Numbered from the stretch's first letter, positions 23,608-35,640 are shown. The stretch: DNA of 64,000 nt from Allolobophora icterica (GCA_963556255.1 OY744611.1:6184736-6248735), one strand, 5' to 3'. Made by a program: numbers and translations. Notes: generated from the letters alone by a model not told the origin.

Positions 23608-24880
23608 ATGTCTCAGTTATCTTCGTCGGATGAAGATTTAGATAATGCTGAAATGGAAGAAAGTAATTCAAATACGCAGGATAGCACTTCTCAACCTAGG
23701 ATGCCTAACACTCCGGACATGCCTCTGAATGGTATATACCGTGAGAGGCGCTTTATAAATGCCCATATACAATACAATACAATACATGCCTCTGACCAGG
23801 ACCGAGACTATGTTAGCAGGTTTAGCTTCCTCGATACAAAGCATAGTGTCAGAGCTACGTTCGGTCCAGTCAGGGCAGAACGCGCTCCAGTCAGGGCAGA
23901 ATGTACTCAAATCAGGGCTGCATGATGTAAGCCAACAACAGGTTGATTTACACTCGTCCCTAGAAAATTTAACTGTGCGAGTAAGTAAGTGTGAAACACT
24001 GCCCTCAACAAGTCTTGGCAGGGTGATTAATTCGAACCCAGGACATCCGATCCCGATGTTCGCAGAAACATATAGTTCCGCCGCGCTTGCCCCCTCGGTC
24101 ATAAACCTCGAAGGTCTCGGGAGCGCTGGATTAGTCCAGTCAAGAGGGATGCTCCAGACCAACCCACTGGGATTGAGACGGAGCGAGCGACTAAAGGATC
24201 GTTCGGGCCGCTCTCAGTTCCTGAACCATTATGAGAACCATTCTAGGCTTATACCATCACAAGCCGCCTCTCCTCGAACCGAAGACCGGGTCGCATGCGC
24301 TGGGTCCCTTCCGTCCCCTACGGACCTAGCAAATCCGTTAGGCCCATTGTGCATGGACCGAGGAAGTGCCAACCTTCCTCACATAACCAGGAACCCGCCA
24401 AGCAGCGACCAAGGCGTGGCCCGGAGCGCCACCCGTCAGACGGAGCAGAGTTCGGTCTTTAAGGACTTCCGGTTCAGACCGCCGGCATCGCTGACGGGGG
24501 AGTTTCGGTGCCATGAAGGCGTCGCCCCACAGAAGCTATATGGAGAAAAGCTTCCATCGTGGCAGTTTCACGTACAAGAGTTCGGAAGGTAATAAGAGCA
24601 TTCCACGATGAATGTCAAACTCCGACCTATAGGCCTAAAGGTCGAAAAAGGAGTCGAAATTATCGTAAAAAAATTGCAAAACTTTGAAAAAAATGTAGAG
24701 CGAAAGCTGACCGAGCCCCTAAGATGTTGCAAACATTTGGATTTCAGCAACGAACAAACATTAGCAGACACTACTGATCAAAATTCCCCAATGGAAATAG
24801 AAGTAGATCCAGTAGAGAATCAAAGCTTAGCAGACGAAGAAGCTATGGATGCGTCAGATAAACCAAGTAACTCCATATAA
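23608..24880 (+). CDS. Gag-like or uncharacterised ORFs, disrupted by a LINE stub
   Basis: One open frame (23608-23925) starts MSQLSSSDEDLDNAEMEES, acidic and low in complexity. A second (23759-24592, 277 codons) has a heptad-like stretch IQSIVSELRSVQSGQNALQS and a long Pro/Arg-rich part, ending near PSWQFHVQEFG. A third (24608-24880) is Lys/Glu-rich. The order coiled coil then basic Pro-rich part suggests a retroelement Gag, but no nucleocapsid knuckle, protease or RT follows, and no LTRs were found. A CR1 3' stub ('aggcgctttataaatg' plus repeated 'atacaat') lies at 23738-23787 in the overlap. Confidence 0.35.
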
Positions 24881-24895
24881 GTAAATATAACTAAG

Positions 24896-26030
24896 CAAAT
24901 GAGAAAAAAACGTTTTACCGAAGTTGTCAAAAATCTGTCACCGATATGGAATGCGGTAATTGCCAATGCTGTACTAGAAGATTTTTACTATTGTTTCACA
25001 GACCGAATCAACTCATGTAACCGATGGCTATAAGCTTCGCCGAGAAAGAAAAATTACTAGAAAGTGTACATTAATGCAAACAACTGAAACAAGGGATTCA
25101 ATTGAAACCTTATATTTTGATGGTTGCCTTGCACATCCGGAAAATATATATTAATAGAAATGATAACAGAAGAACAAAAACATATAAACCAACTGGTATT
25201 GCGTCGACTTCTGAAGCTCGCCAACAGCAACCGAGGTGTATCAGAAAGTTTGTCATACCAACTTTGAACTTCAACGCCTAAATTACGTCGGGTTAATAAA
25301 CTGTATGGATTTGACCATTTCCGCCCCATCGCCGCTATCATGGATTCCAGTCGATGAGATATCCGGCAGAATAAATTGGTGCCAACAACGCTTTACTGCC
25401 ATTCGTAAGGGTGCCATGTCATACACCAGCTGTAAGAAGGCGTGAAACTGGTAGCCAAAGCATGTCAATCGGTTTGGAAAGAAATTGCTCGAAATGGATT
25501 AATCAGAAACAGAATAAAGTCCAGGCCACAATGGCTTCCTTTGATAACAAACAGATTATGTTTCGATGATGTGCTACAATTGTAATCTATGAGTTTTGGA
25601 TCATTTAATGAGTACTTTATTACGCCCGAAGGCAGAAAGAACAAGTCAAATTACACAGTAGTAAAAGATGCACGCTGCATAAACCGAATTTCGAACGCAC
25701 AAACTATGAAAATTAAACACAGCCTCAAAAGCACAAACAACAAAAATTAAACATAATTTCAAACGCACAAACTAAGAAAATGATCGTAAATAGCTGTTGT
25801 GAGACTATAGTTGCTATTCAAAATGACAACGAGTTCGGAATCATAAAGGAAATGCTCTCCACAGTACCATAAAATATTTTGAAGAAGGTTAGATGTTGAA
25901 CGAGCTATTCGCCAATAGAACATCATGCGACGCTTCTTAATAATGTGATGTAAGTCCAATCTGCCAAGGCCACAAATGAAGCCTTTAACAGATTCCCATT
26001 AAATGTTATTGAAACCAAATAACTTTCTAT
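24896..26030. other. No gene recognised; weak short repeats
   Basis: It holds degenerate repeats of 'cgcacaaact..gaaaattaaac' at 25690-25780. Open frames here are short and show no domains. Confidence 0.4.
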
Positions 26031-26033
26031 ATA

Positions 26034-28098
26034 GGGGAGATCGGGGTTGGTTGCAACAGGGGATGGTTGCAACACCATCGCTAGTTAAGCGCTGTATAAT
26101 AGCAGCGTGAAATTAACTCACCTCACATGTACAGAATAGCTTTTAGGTCAATATGACCTAATGTGTTTGTTGGTAGTTGATAATGGCTACATCAAATAAT
26201 TAAAAGTTTTTTTTTCGCAGTCAAAGTAAGTTTCCCGGCTTCTTTTTCTTTCGTAATGTAGCTGAATGTTTTGGTTCAATTTAATGTAGTTTGGTGTCAT
26301 AATTGGGACAAGGAATTTGGCTTCAAAATGCATTTAGCCATTTTATTTAAAAACAACGCTGTCGACAAAATTTTCCATAACAATGTCTCTACATTGCCTC
26401 GGGGTTGGTTGCAACATTTTCATTGGGGTTGGTTGCAACATGTTGCAACCAACCCCATGCATTTGTTGCAATGAACCGTGTTCATGTACTCGTCACAATT
26501 ATGGCACATTATATTCTAATATTTTATGCATTGCACTAATTAGTACTAATTGAATTATTTTAACCATGGACGTGCTTTAATCACCTAATCTTTGTGCTTT
26601 GTAAACCTAAATACAATGTGTGACTGTGAGAAATCATAAACGAAAAGTGATCGCGGTTCTGCTAGTAAAGAAACAATTATGGATGCAGTGACAGAAAGTT
26701 ATTTATAATGGAGCTTGTCTTAGACAGTCTGCAAAAAGTCAAAACGTTCAACATTAACTTAAATCTGCTCGTTTGGCCAATGTGGCACTGCCGAATCCAG
26801 GATATAAAACCCCCAAAAAATATTTTCAGACCAACAAGAACAATAAATTGCTAGATATTTGATGATGGTTGGGGACATGTAATATGGGTTATCGCCTAAG
26901 GAAGCACCAGAACTTGCTTTCCAATGTGTTACTAAATTCAGTGTGAACCTCCTCCCTCAGTGGTCTGCTAAGTCTGCTGCTGGTGAAGATTGGCTTTCGG
27001 GATTTATTTTGTGAATCAGTATCAGTACAGATACCAGAAGCCACGAGTATGGCAAGAGCAACTAGTTTCAACGCAACAACCGTATACTCGTTATTTGACA
27101 AACTATGTGCAGTTATTGATCGTCATACTTTCCAAGCAAGTGATATTTACAATCTCGATGAAACCAGAGTAACCAATTTTTGCAACGCCTTCATAAGTTA
27201 TCTCTCGCAGGGGCATAAAGCAGATTGATGCGTTGATATCGCTAAAAGAGGGCAGTTGGTGACTTTGGAGTTAGCAGTGAATGCATGTGGGAATTCTGCG
27301 ACTCCAATGTTTGTTTTCCGCTTTAAATTCAGAGAACATTTTATAAGTGGTTGTATCGGAGTATGCACATCTTTATGAGACATTTTAACAAACATATTAA
27401 ACAAAGTTTAGATCATTCAGTCCTTTTTGTTGATGGACAGCCACACATACCATCGAAGCTATAGGTAATGCAAACAGAACGGTGTGGTGATACTGACGTT
27501 TCCGCCACACTGTTCTCGCAAACTTCAGCCTCCACTTGACCGCAATGTCAACGGGCTCTTCAAGAAATATTTCACTATTGTGGGTGTAACCTGGATGAAA
27601 AATCATCCTGAGATTAACATGACAATTTTTGATTTACCAGGAATTGTACCTCAAGCCCTCCAAAACTTCATAACGTCGTCAAATATACAAGCAGGGTTTC
27701 GGGTATATGGAGTGTGACCATTCAATTGACAGTTTAATATTTTTATTGAAGACTTTGATTACTTGAATTTTTAATTTGTTCAGTTTATTACATTCTTAGA
27801 AGTAGGCAGGCCTCAGTAAACAGCCTGAGTTGAATAATTAGACTACTTTCAATACTGTTGCAACCATCCCCAGGGTCGTTGCAACCAACCCCGGTCCGGG
27901 GTTGGTTGCAACACTTTGAAGCCCTCTGTTCATTTGGCTAATGTGGGCACATGTTTGTCACAGAGCCTGTCGCCATAGCTTGTTTTGGTGCCGAGATATA
28001 AAGGATATATATGGGTTAAACTGGTTTTAGGTTGTTTCAAAAATTAAAAAGATATAACAACAAATATGAAATTTGTTGCAACCAACCCCGGTCTCCCC
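26034..28098 (+). mobile_element. pogo-like DNA transposon
   Basis: Terminal inverted repeats begin GGGGAGA(T/C)CGGGGTTGG and continue TTGCAAC, flanked by TA on both sides. The motif 'ggggttggttgcaac' is repeated inside near both ends (26400, 26425, 27845, 27880, 27900). The decayed transposase is described separately. Superfamily assignment rests on the TA duplication plus the pogo/Tigger-like coding motifs. Confidence 0.8.
26870..27716 (+). pseudogene. pogo/Tigger-like transposase remnant
   Basis: Pieces in alternating frames: PEATSMARATSFN (start of the DDE region in pogo-type proteins), DIYNLDETRVTNF (first catalytic Asp), LVTLELAVNACGNS, then FVDGQPHIPS (a decayed second-Asp block, H/D region) and PPHCSRKLQPPLDRNVNGLF. 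The order matches the pogo DDE domain. At least three frame breaks. Confidence 0.72.
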
Positions 28099-28494
28099 TA
28101 CAGAGTTCCAACATGCATTCAGGTTATCTTCCTGTTTCACCGTATTTCTAACTACGGCTGAGGCGTAAGTTAATATTTGTTAACAATAGCTTTCTTGCAG
28201 GGATAGATGAACCAGTTCGTTAAGATCTTTGGCACGTGCGTAGATGCAATTACAGGCGGAAAAGAAAGACCGTCTCACAGGTTTAATCGGCATTTATGTC
28301 TCTGTTTCAAGCTTGTTCACGTTTTTTAACTACTTTGACTGTTTGACAGCGCTTGTGTGTCCAGTGCCCAATGTCCAAACTGTCCATAACAATGATCAAC
28401 TTCTTAAACTTTGTGTCATGAAATGCTCAATAACCAAACGTATAATTTTGTGAAGGATTGTTTAGTTATTAGTGACAAATATATATATATATAT

Positions 28495-28712
28495 ATATAT
28501 ATATTTTTTATTCTTTAATTAAGCGCCTGCAAACGCACTGCGCTGTACATGTACATGTTATGCGATAAATCTTAACTACTAACAGAACAGACAGCCTGCA
28601 ATACACGGCGCAAATTGCAGCCTACAAAGCATGTCCGCCTATGGGACTCGATCTCTGTACCTCTCGCACTCTACGCCAGATGTTATCCAATGCGCTATCG
28701 GGCAAAAACTTG
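28495..28712 (-). repeat. tRNA-derived SINE
   Basis: On the minus strand the head has 'gatagcgcattgg' (A-box-like) and 'gagatcgagtccc' (B-box-like). Then come the family core (gcgccgtgtattgcaggctg), 'agcgcagtgcgtttgcagg', 'cgcttaattaaagaa' and an (AT)n tail at 28480-28505. Shares its 3' part with the copy at 16180. Confidence 0.65.
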
Positions 28713-29017
28713 TATAGTGTGTATTAATCGTGATGGTAAGTAATCGCTTATTAGTATTTTTGCAAGCATCTGTTACTGCTCAATTTCAAAGTCGTTGGGG
28801 CAGTTCAAGACATGGCACTAGCAACTAACAAATTTAGCCATAATTTCACCTCTTGTAGACACAACTTTTCACCCTATTACAATTAATAATTCTGAAAATA
28901 ATATTTCGACCATTACCCTTCGCACCACCCTAATGTATACGCCTCAATAGAGATTCTACAGAAACACAAGATTTCATTGTTGCTGACCGAGTAACACTGA
29001 CATAATAGGCCTACATA

Positions 29018-30587
29018 CAGGGTGGGCCAGTAGGAATGCAACTAATTTGAATGGATATAACTTGAACAATTGTTAAATCCGAACATCGTGCCCAATGTAC
29101 TAAATTGAAAGTAATCATCCACTCTACTACTGTGTCAAATCTTGCACTGATATACGGCACCGTTGTGATAAAATTTCGGTACGGTGCACACCTCTCAATT
29201 TTGAATGTAAATATTGAACATCATGGCGCCGCTCACGGAAGAGGATAGAATTTTTATCCGATTTTTAAGAGCAGAAAAAGGATACAATGCACATCAGATG
29301 ATGATAGAATTACCTTCTAGAAAATAGAATAAATATGCTCTACATCGATTGATTAAACAAATTGATGCTACGGGAACGTGTAGCCGCAACTGTGGTCGCA
29401 AGCGTTCTCCGCGCACAGCAGCAAACATTGCACAAGTCCAAGAGTTAATTTACAGCCAAAACAACAATCCAGGGACGAGTAAGGGTCCGAGAGAAATTGA
29501 CCGTGCGACCGGAATTTCACGCTGTTAGGCGCATTGCTAAACATGACCTCCACGTCAAAGTCTATCGTCGACGTGTGAGGTTCAGAAACTGTCTGATGCC
29601 GATTCGATAAAACGTCTAGCCGCCTGCAAACGACTCAAGAAGCGAACGACGATGCAAAGATCGACAGAACATGGTTCACAGACGAGAAGATCTTCACGGT
29701 TCAGACGCCAACAAACACTCAGAACGACGGTGTGTAACTGTGTATGCAAACGTTAGCTTTAAGCGTGAGGTTGCGCCTGCTCGGCTTCTGAAGGGCAGGT
29801 AGCACTTCTCGCAAAGTGTGACGGTGTCGTTGGCTGTTTCAAAGCTTAGAAAGACGGAGCCATTCATTGTTACTCCAAAGGCTAAGGTGGACAGTGTTTA
29901 TTACTGCGATGAAGTACTCGCAAGAGGACTGCTACGTGATATTCGCCAACTGTCTGGAGTTGATGGTTACATCTTTCAGCAAGATGGAACGCCGGCGCAT
30001 TGTTCACGTCATACGGTTGTCTATCTGAACGCTAACGTGCCAGAGTTAATTGAATCAGAGAACTGGCCACCGAACAGTCCGGATTTAAACCCGGTTGACT
30101 ATTCGATCTGGGGTTGTCTTCAGCAACTGGTCTATCGTGAACCGATACACGACGTTGAACATTTGAAAGAAGTGATTCTTTGCTGCTGGGCTGAGATAAC
30201 CCAAGCACTGCTGGACTCAGCCATCGATCAGTGGTCGTCTCGTGTTGATGCAGCCATTAAAGCACGTGGTGGACATATTGCGTACCGGTATTTGTTTGAC
30301 TGATGGTAAATTCACTCAAGATATTAATTGTTAGTACTAAGTGATTGTTTATAATTGACATCTTCAGTTTCAGACTTTTGTTTTTTCTTGCAGTTTTATG
30401 ACAAGAAAATGGCACATCGAATATTAATAGCATTATCTCAAAACGTCATAACAGTTTCTCGTAGATATTTTGCAGAATGATAAAATGGATAATTATATTC
30501 AATCTGATATATTGAACAAGACGCTCAGATAAAAAGTATTCAAGTTATAAGGCGTCAAAGTTATTGCATTCCTACTGGCCCACCCTG
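29018..30587 (+). mobile_element. maT-like (DD37D) Tc1/mariner element
   Basis: Terminal inverted repeats CAGGGTGGGCCAGTAGGAAT at both ends, with TA target sites at 29016 and 30588. It spans 1570 bp with one transposase gene, now broken. Confidence 0.93.
29223..30303 (+). pseudogene. DD37D transposase, frameshifted
   Basis: N-terminal part from MAPLTEEDRIFIRFL with helix-turn-helix-like NAHQMMIELPSRK, then a stop; CGRKRSPRTA follows. First catalytic Asp in WFTDEKIFTV, second in FQQDGTPAHCS, third in NSPDLNPVDYSIWG. Between the second and third Asp are 37 residues, which places it in the DD37D (maT) group. The C-terminal 161 codons (29818-30303) are uninterrupted. Stops and frame changes between 29320 and 29760 inactivate it. 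Confidence 0.88.
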
Positions 30588-30773
30588 TATATGTATATTG
30601 TAGGCGTGTTGAGTTCTGGAAACTTTTTCAAACAATTGTACATCCGGTTGCATTCTTACCAACAGATATCGCCTTGCTTCAATTTTTACACCTGATATTG
30701 CAAGTGTAATAAAATAATTATGAATAGCTGCCGACAGTAAAGGCTAGACGAGAATTATGAGTTTGAGTTTAAC

Positions 30774-30821
30774 CTTCCATTGATTCTGAAGCCTCGGATT
30801 CAGGTACTTGAGTTACGTCAA
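30774..30821 (-). CDS. Short acidic linker exon, second copy type
   Basis: A 48-nt minus-strand exon with a good acceptor (aatttttcag) and a weak donor (GAAG|GTTAAA), phases 1 to 1. It reads DVTQVPESEASESME, an acidic Ser/Glu linker like that encoded at 31937-31993. The weak donor makes it less sure than its neighbour. Confidence 0.42.
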
Positions 30822-31317
30822 CTGAAAAATTAAAAAACAGTCACACTTCAAGAAGAAAACAAAAGTAGGCCTATGCATTTCACTTTAGGCAAGTTAATAA
30901 AAATTTGAATGCTGCACTACTTAAAACTCAAACTTAAATAAATGGCAAGAGTCAGAGGAGCAAAGTTCAAAGAGTTATAATAAATTCTGACATGTGGTTT
31001 ATAAGTAGGGGCCTAGTAACGAATTAAGTTCCGGGGATAAGTACGACTATTAACTAAGCGAATAACGCATACGTTTACTTGCCGTAAGTTAAGCAGTTGA
31101 GCGAGGATTCGTAGACGAGGGTGGATATTAGCAGTCAGTGAACAGAAGTAATGTCAAGTAGCAACGCCATGAAAAAAAGTATACAGGAAAAACACAAGTA
31201 GAGATTGAAAAGGTAATACGTATACACAGATCGTATGAGGCTTAGGCCCGTTCAGCTTGACATTTTGGACTTAGTGGAAAACTCGAAGTGTACAATTTGC
31301 TTATTGTGACCTATATA

Positions 31318-31915
31318 CACTGTGAACGGGAAAAAACCAGACCTCTACAATAAATAGGGAACTAAACCCCAAATATTGAAAATTTTATTGAGCCCAAAAC
31401 TTTTATTCCAAACTATAATCTCAGGTAATAATGCGCTAAAGCAGTTAAAAATTGACGTGACCGTGACGTTTCAACAGGATGGTGCTCCAGCACACCGAGC
31501 TCGCGATACTGTTGAACTTCTTACAAACGAAACTCCAGATTTCATACCCCCTACACTTTGGCCTCCAAATACCCCGGACCTTATCCCGTGGACTACAAAA
31601 TCTGGGGTGTGATGCAAGAAAAAGTTTACAAGACAAAGGTGCGCGATGTCGGAGAACTGCGTGAATGAATAACTCAGGCATGGGATGAATTTGATCAAGC
31701 TGTAATCGATTCAGCAATTAGTCAGTGGCTTTGTGACTTTGTGCGTGTGTTGAGACCGAAGGAGGACATTTTGAACACACATTAGAACTAAAAAATAATA
31801 GTAATATGATTCATATCCTTTAAACTGAAGTTCCACCACGTTTTATTAAAATATGCAAATTATTACAAAAATTATCGTAGTAATAAGAGAGGTCTGGTTT
31901 TTTCCGTTCACAGTG
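31318..31915 (+). mobile_element. Internally deleted DD37D mariner-type element
   Basis: 598 bp, ends CACTGTGAACGG(G)AAAAAA as inverted repeats, TA target sites at 31316 and 31916. The interior reads TFQQDGAPAHRARDTVELL, then TLWPPNTPDLIP, a one-base frame change, VDYKIWG and VIDSAISQW. The second-to-third Asp spacing is again 37. The N-terminal half is deleted. Confidence 0.88.
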
Positions 31916-31936
31916 TATATGCCTATGAATGCATAC

Positions 31937-31993
31937 CTTTCATTTCCTCTGGCTCCAATTCCATTTCGACAACCGAATGCGCTGGTTCGGATT
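31937..31993 (-). CDS. Short acidic linker exon
   Basis: A 57-nt minus-strand exon between acceptor gtttaaaacag and donor AAAG|GTATGC, phases 1 to 1. In the phase carried by its neighbours it reads SEPAHSVVEMELEPEEMK, acidic and Pro-containing. It resembles the next short exon at 30774-30821 in size, phase and composition, as in tandemly duplicated linker exons. It starts about 20 bp past the right end of a small Tc1/mariner-type insertion. No domain. Confidence 0.5.
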
Positions 31994-32699
31994 CTGTTTT
32001 AAACAAATGCAAAACACAATGTTAAGTGCTGTAATCACGAATTTGTGCAGCGTCACCTAAAGAGAAAATCCTCAGAGGTGGAGCTCTATAACTGTTGTAT
32101 GATTACTGTAACATGACATAGTGGTTACGTCCGAACTGACATGTAAAACTATACTATGCTTGCAGAAGATGTTGATCTTTTCATATGATACTTGGTCAGT
32201 TCATCGTATTAAAAAATATGTCGAAAAGGTAATAGTTTCATGCAACCATAATTATGCTAACACGTTGTTTTGATATGCTGTGGTGAAGATTAAACTGGGT
32301 GTGACTGCTAAATTGGAGAGTGCAATGAACCTATGGCTATGATTGTACGATTATATTTGGATAGTACCGATGGATATAGGATAGTTATGATTGTACGATT
32401 GCATTAAAGCAAACAGGAAATTCTCTACAGTTGCCATCAACTAATCAACAGCTCCAAGTTGGCATCCACTTGGCATCGTTGACCTGTCGCTGTTATAATG
32501 AGTGATCTATTGATGGTGACACTAAAGAGTTTTATTTGTCTGGCAGCGGGATATTGGTTGCTGCAAGTTCAACTGAAAAAGCTATGAGAAAGACTGCGCA
32601 TGCTGGTGGATTGTAAGAAGAACTGCCTTTGGCTTGTCTGCGTTGATTGCAAGGTCACTAAAGCAGACCCAAATAAATGTGAAAAGAGGACGAGCAGTT

Positions 32700-33131
32700 A
32701 TGTTTTGCGTGTGGGCAGGTGAGTAAGCCTATAGTCTGGAGGCTGGTGCGTCAGGGCTACTTACCTTCATCATCCTCATTTGTGGAACTATGTAACAATG
32801 CTGACTAGAATCGTTGCTAATAATTATGTCGTACAATTCATGCCATGTATTAAATCCATTGCTGCCGCCTATTACTCTGCGCCCACGGTCTCATAACCGA
32901 GAGCTATCTAAGTATGATAACTTGTCTCGAATATGCTTCCTTGCCAGGATTCTATTCAAATAGCCTTTTTGTAGCTGTTATGTATCGATTCTTAGTAACT
33001 TTTCTCTTAATTGTTACATTGTTTGATTGTAATATGTAATACGAATTAATATGCTGTAATATCTTTCTTGTAAAGCGTTGTCCGTTTGCTAGCGCTTCTT
33101 AATTAAGAATATAATTACTTACTTACTTACA
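32700..33131 (+). mobile_element. LINE 3' fragment (ACTT-tailed family)
   Basis: A plus-strand 5'-truncated copy. Decayed C-terminal ORF2 words RQGYLPSSSSFVELCN, LRPRSHNRELSKYDNLS and LARILF correspond to the end of the 20-23 kb copy. It ends with (ACTT)n at 33116-33131, just 50 bp from the donor of the TRADD-N-like exon. Confidence 0.75.
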
Positions 33132-33181
33132 ATGCAGACACATCGATAAAATATAAGGTCGAAATTTAAACAAATGGTTAC

Positions 33182-33544
33182 CTGTGAAATATGCTTTCAT
33201 TCCTCTGAATTCTTCGTCATTCATTGTAATATATTTCACTGTAACATTTTGTGAACGAGTCAGCAACTGATTAAAAAGCTGTTCAATAGATTCCTTCAGA
33301 CGACCAGTGGTAAGAAATTCATGCAAGCGTAATAGTTCCTCCACTGTTTCACACCAGATATAAAGAACAATGCTACGTCCTTTCTTGGCAGAAATTAATT
33401 TGAATTGAACAAGCTCCAATATTCTACTGCTTTCCGCAATCGATGTACGACTAAGCTCACTTGCAAATCTGGTGGAAATTTCCTCTTCTGCCTGCGTAAC
33501 GTTATCTACAGGTTCATCTAGATGAGCATGAGCTCTCACAACAA
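33182..33544 (-). CDS. Exon for a TRADD-N-like module
   Basis: A 363-nt minus-strand exon, acceptor tctgtgttcttag, donor ACAG|GTAACC, phases 1 to 1, again matching its neighbours. The second half reads KKGRSIVLYIWCETVEELLR, then LHEFLTTGRLKESIEQLFNQ and TVKYITMNDEEFRGMKAYF. From memory, this pattern (strand GS[IV]-x-L, helix on 'W/F-x-L...TGRL', final strand with 'E-[EQ]-[FY]') resembles a module common beside death-fold domains in sea urchin and lancelet proteins, often labelled TRADD-N-like. No function is proved. The first ~45 residues are an unrecognised charged stretch. A 3' LINE fragment ends 50 bp past the donor and a hAT MITE lies about 345 bp upstream. Confidence 0.65.
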
Positions 33545-33888
33545 CTAAGAACACAGAAGACCAGTTTAAGGATGATTCAATTTGTTGACAAAAATCGCCT
33601 TCAAATATCCACTTATTATGATATATATTCAAAGATATTCCCAAAAAACTTTCGTTCTTTAAACAACCGCCTGCTAGTCTCTCCCTTGCGTAGTCTCGCA
33701 AGATGTCCCTCTGGAAAAAATGCTCAGTCGCTACGGCAACCCAGATTCCCACCTCCAGCTGTCCTAACTCTTTCTAACCCTCCTCTGTCCATGCCTCACC
33801 ATCTCCTACATTTAAAACCTGTGTTACTCCCTTTTAGCCTCACGGGTCATGAATGTAGCGCTCAAATGTTTCAATTATTTGCCAGGTA

Positions 33889-34236
33889 CATAGGCGTAGA
33901 CTCTGGGGGGCAGCCGGGGCACGTGCCCCCCAAAAATTGAGGAGCCGGGGCAATGCCCGCCCAATAATGGAGATGAAAAAAAATATCAAGGTATATTTAA
34001 TTTAACGAAATTTGTTCGAGAGGAATTGGTAAAAAAAAGTTAATGACAGTGTGGGTGTGAGTTTGAGGACGAATTTATAGTGTGTGTTATGAGCTCCTGA
34101 AAGAAAGAAAAGAGGCGAATGACTAAAAAAAAGGTCATCAACTTTTTTAAAGATGAAATTCCCTAAAAGATGTACGAAATTCAGAAATTTTTCGGGAAAA
34201 TGCCCCCCCAATATTTTGTAGAAGTTTACGCCAGTG
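33889..34236. mobile_element. hAT MITE (348 bp)
   Basis: Inverted termini CATAGGCGTAGACT and CACTGGCGTAAACT, exact 8-bp target duplication GCCAGGTA at 33881-33888 and 34237-34244. It has G-run blocks next to both ends and no coding capacity. Confidence 0.93.
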
Positions 34237-34467
34237 GCCAGGTATCACTACATACATATGCCTGTATGCGCCATGTATATATATATATATATATATATGT
34301 GCGTATGTATGTATGTGTGTATATAAATTAATAGTTATTTAATAATGCTCTACATTGTGAAACTGCGCATATATGCAGCTAAGATTTGCGCTGTTCACAG
34401 AAATTGCTCGTTAGTTCTGTTACTTTGGAATTCTATTTATTTGAGAGCCAATTTCTTAGTTTACTTA

Positions 34468-35640
34468 TTAACAATAATTAAAATCAGATGATGCATTTAG
34501 CACCGTAACAAAGTTGAGGTCGAAGAAAAAGTGCTTTACATGAGTTAAGAAATCAACGAGAGTCACATGATATTTATTGTCGGGAAGACCTATCGACGCA
34601 GTGGGTCCAGCCACATGAAAGAGACAGTCACCAAACTTTGGGGATGACCGTGGAACAAACAGTTGACACTCTGACTGTGGTCCATAGCTGGCATCTTTTT
34701 GCTTCTCTGCTACTCGAATACAGAAGTCGGAATATAAAGCTAGGATGAGGTCATTCAGTGTTGTGTAAGTGATTATGAACAGCTTGTAGGTAATTTGCTT
34801 AGCAACACGTAACCAGTACGTGTAGGTTGTCACGCAGCAGATCGGTGACATGATCGGATGGTGATTGGCCATAGGTGAAACGGGCAGCAGGGTAAAGCAC
34901 TAACTAGTCGGGAGACCCGACAGTAGGCTGTTGCAGTAGTCAATCCATTGGAGACTATGAAACTTTTGACTAAGGTGACGGCGGTTGAGGTTGGAATGAA
35001 TCGGCGAATGGTTTTAATAGCAGTTGGTAAAACAGCTTCGAACAAGTTGACTTATATGAGCCGTCATGGACATACAACTGTCAAATTGAACTCCAATGTT
35101 GTGAATTATATCTCCTCGTCAAACGTTTGCATCACTAAGGGCGAAAGTACTGCTGTCGAGTAGATGAAGACATCGGGGTAATGCGTCTATCATAAGAACT
35201 CAGACTTCGATGGATTGAGATTGAGACGGTTAGACGTCATCCACTCTTAAATGCTCTCGATACAGAGCAGGACTCTCTGCTTCAGTTCAGCAGTGAAGGA
35301 AACCCCAAGTGCCTGTATGATCCTCTCCTCATTGGCGGTATATATTACAATAGGTGAGGGACAAATCCTTGTGGAACACTCAGTGTGGCCAGCCTATACG
35401 ACGTCTCGTTTTCTGCCAACTGTGTGCAACCTTTTGTGTAAGATTCACAATTTAGTCCTAATACTAAAGAGCGAGAGAGTCGCTGAAAGGATGCCATCAC
35501 TTGTCGTAGTACTTGGATTTCGTGTGTTTGCAAAGCGTTTGGCCGGAGGTCATTCAAGTCAGATCTACAGTTTGATCTGTCAAAACTCAAAACATAACAG
35601 GTGTACTTGATTTCAAGATTTGCTTATGCTTTCTGTGACT
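34468..35640 (-). mobile_element. Decayed CR1/L2-like LINE fragment
   Basis: On the minus strand RT words appear in shifting frames: ATLSVPQGFVPHLL (GVPQG block), RRFIPTSTAVTLVKSFIVS, ITYKLFIITYTTLNDL, LFVPRSSPKFGDCLFHVAGP and FFFDLNF. The order matches the C-terminal half of CR1/L2-type ORF2. Heavily mutated. Confidence 0.7.
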
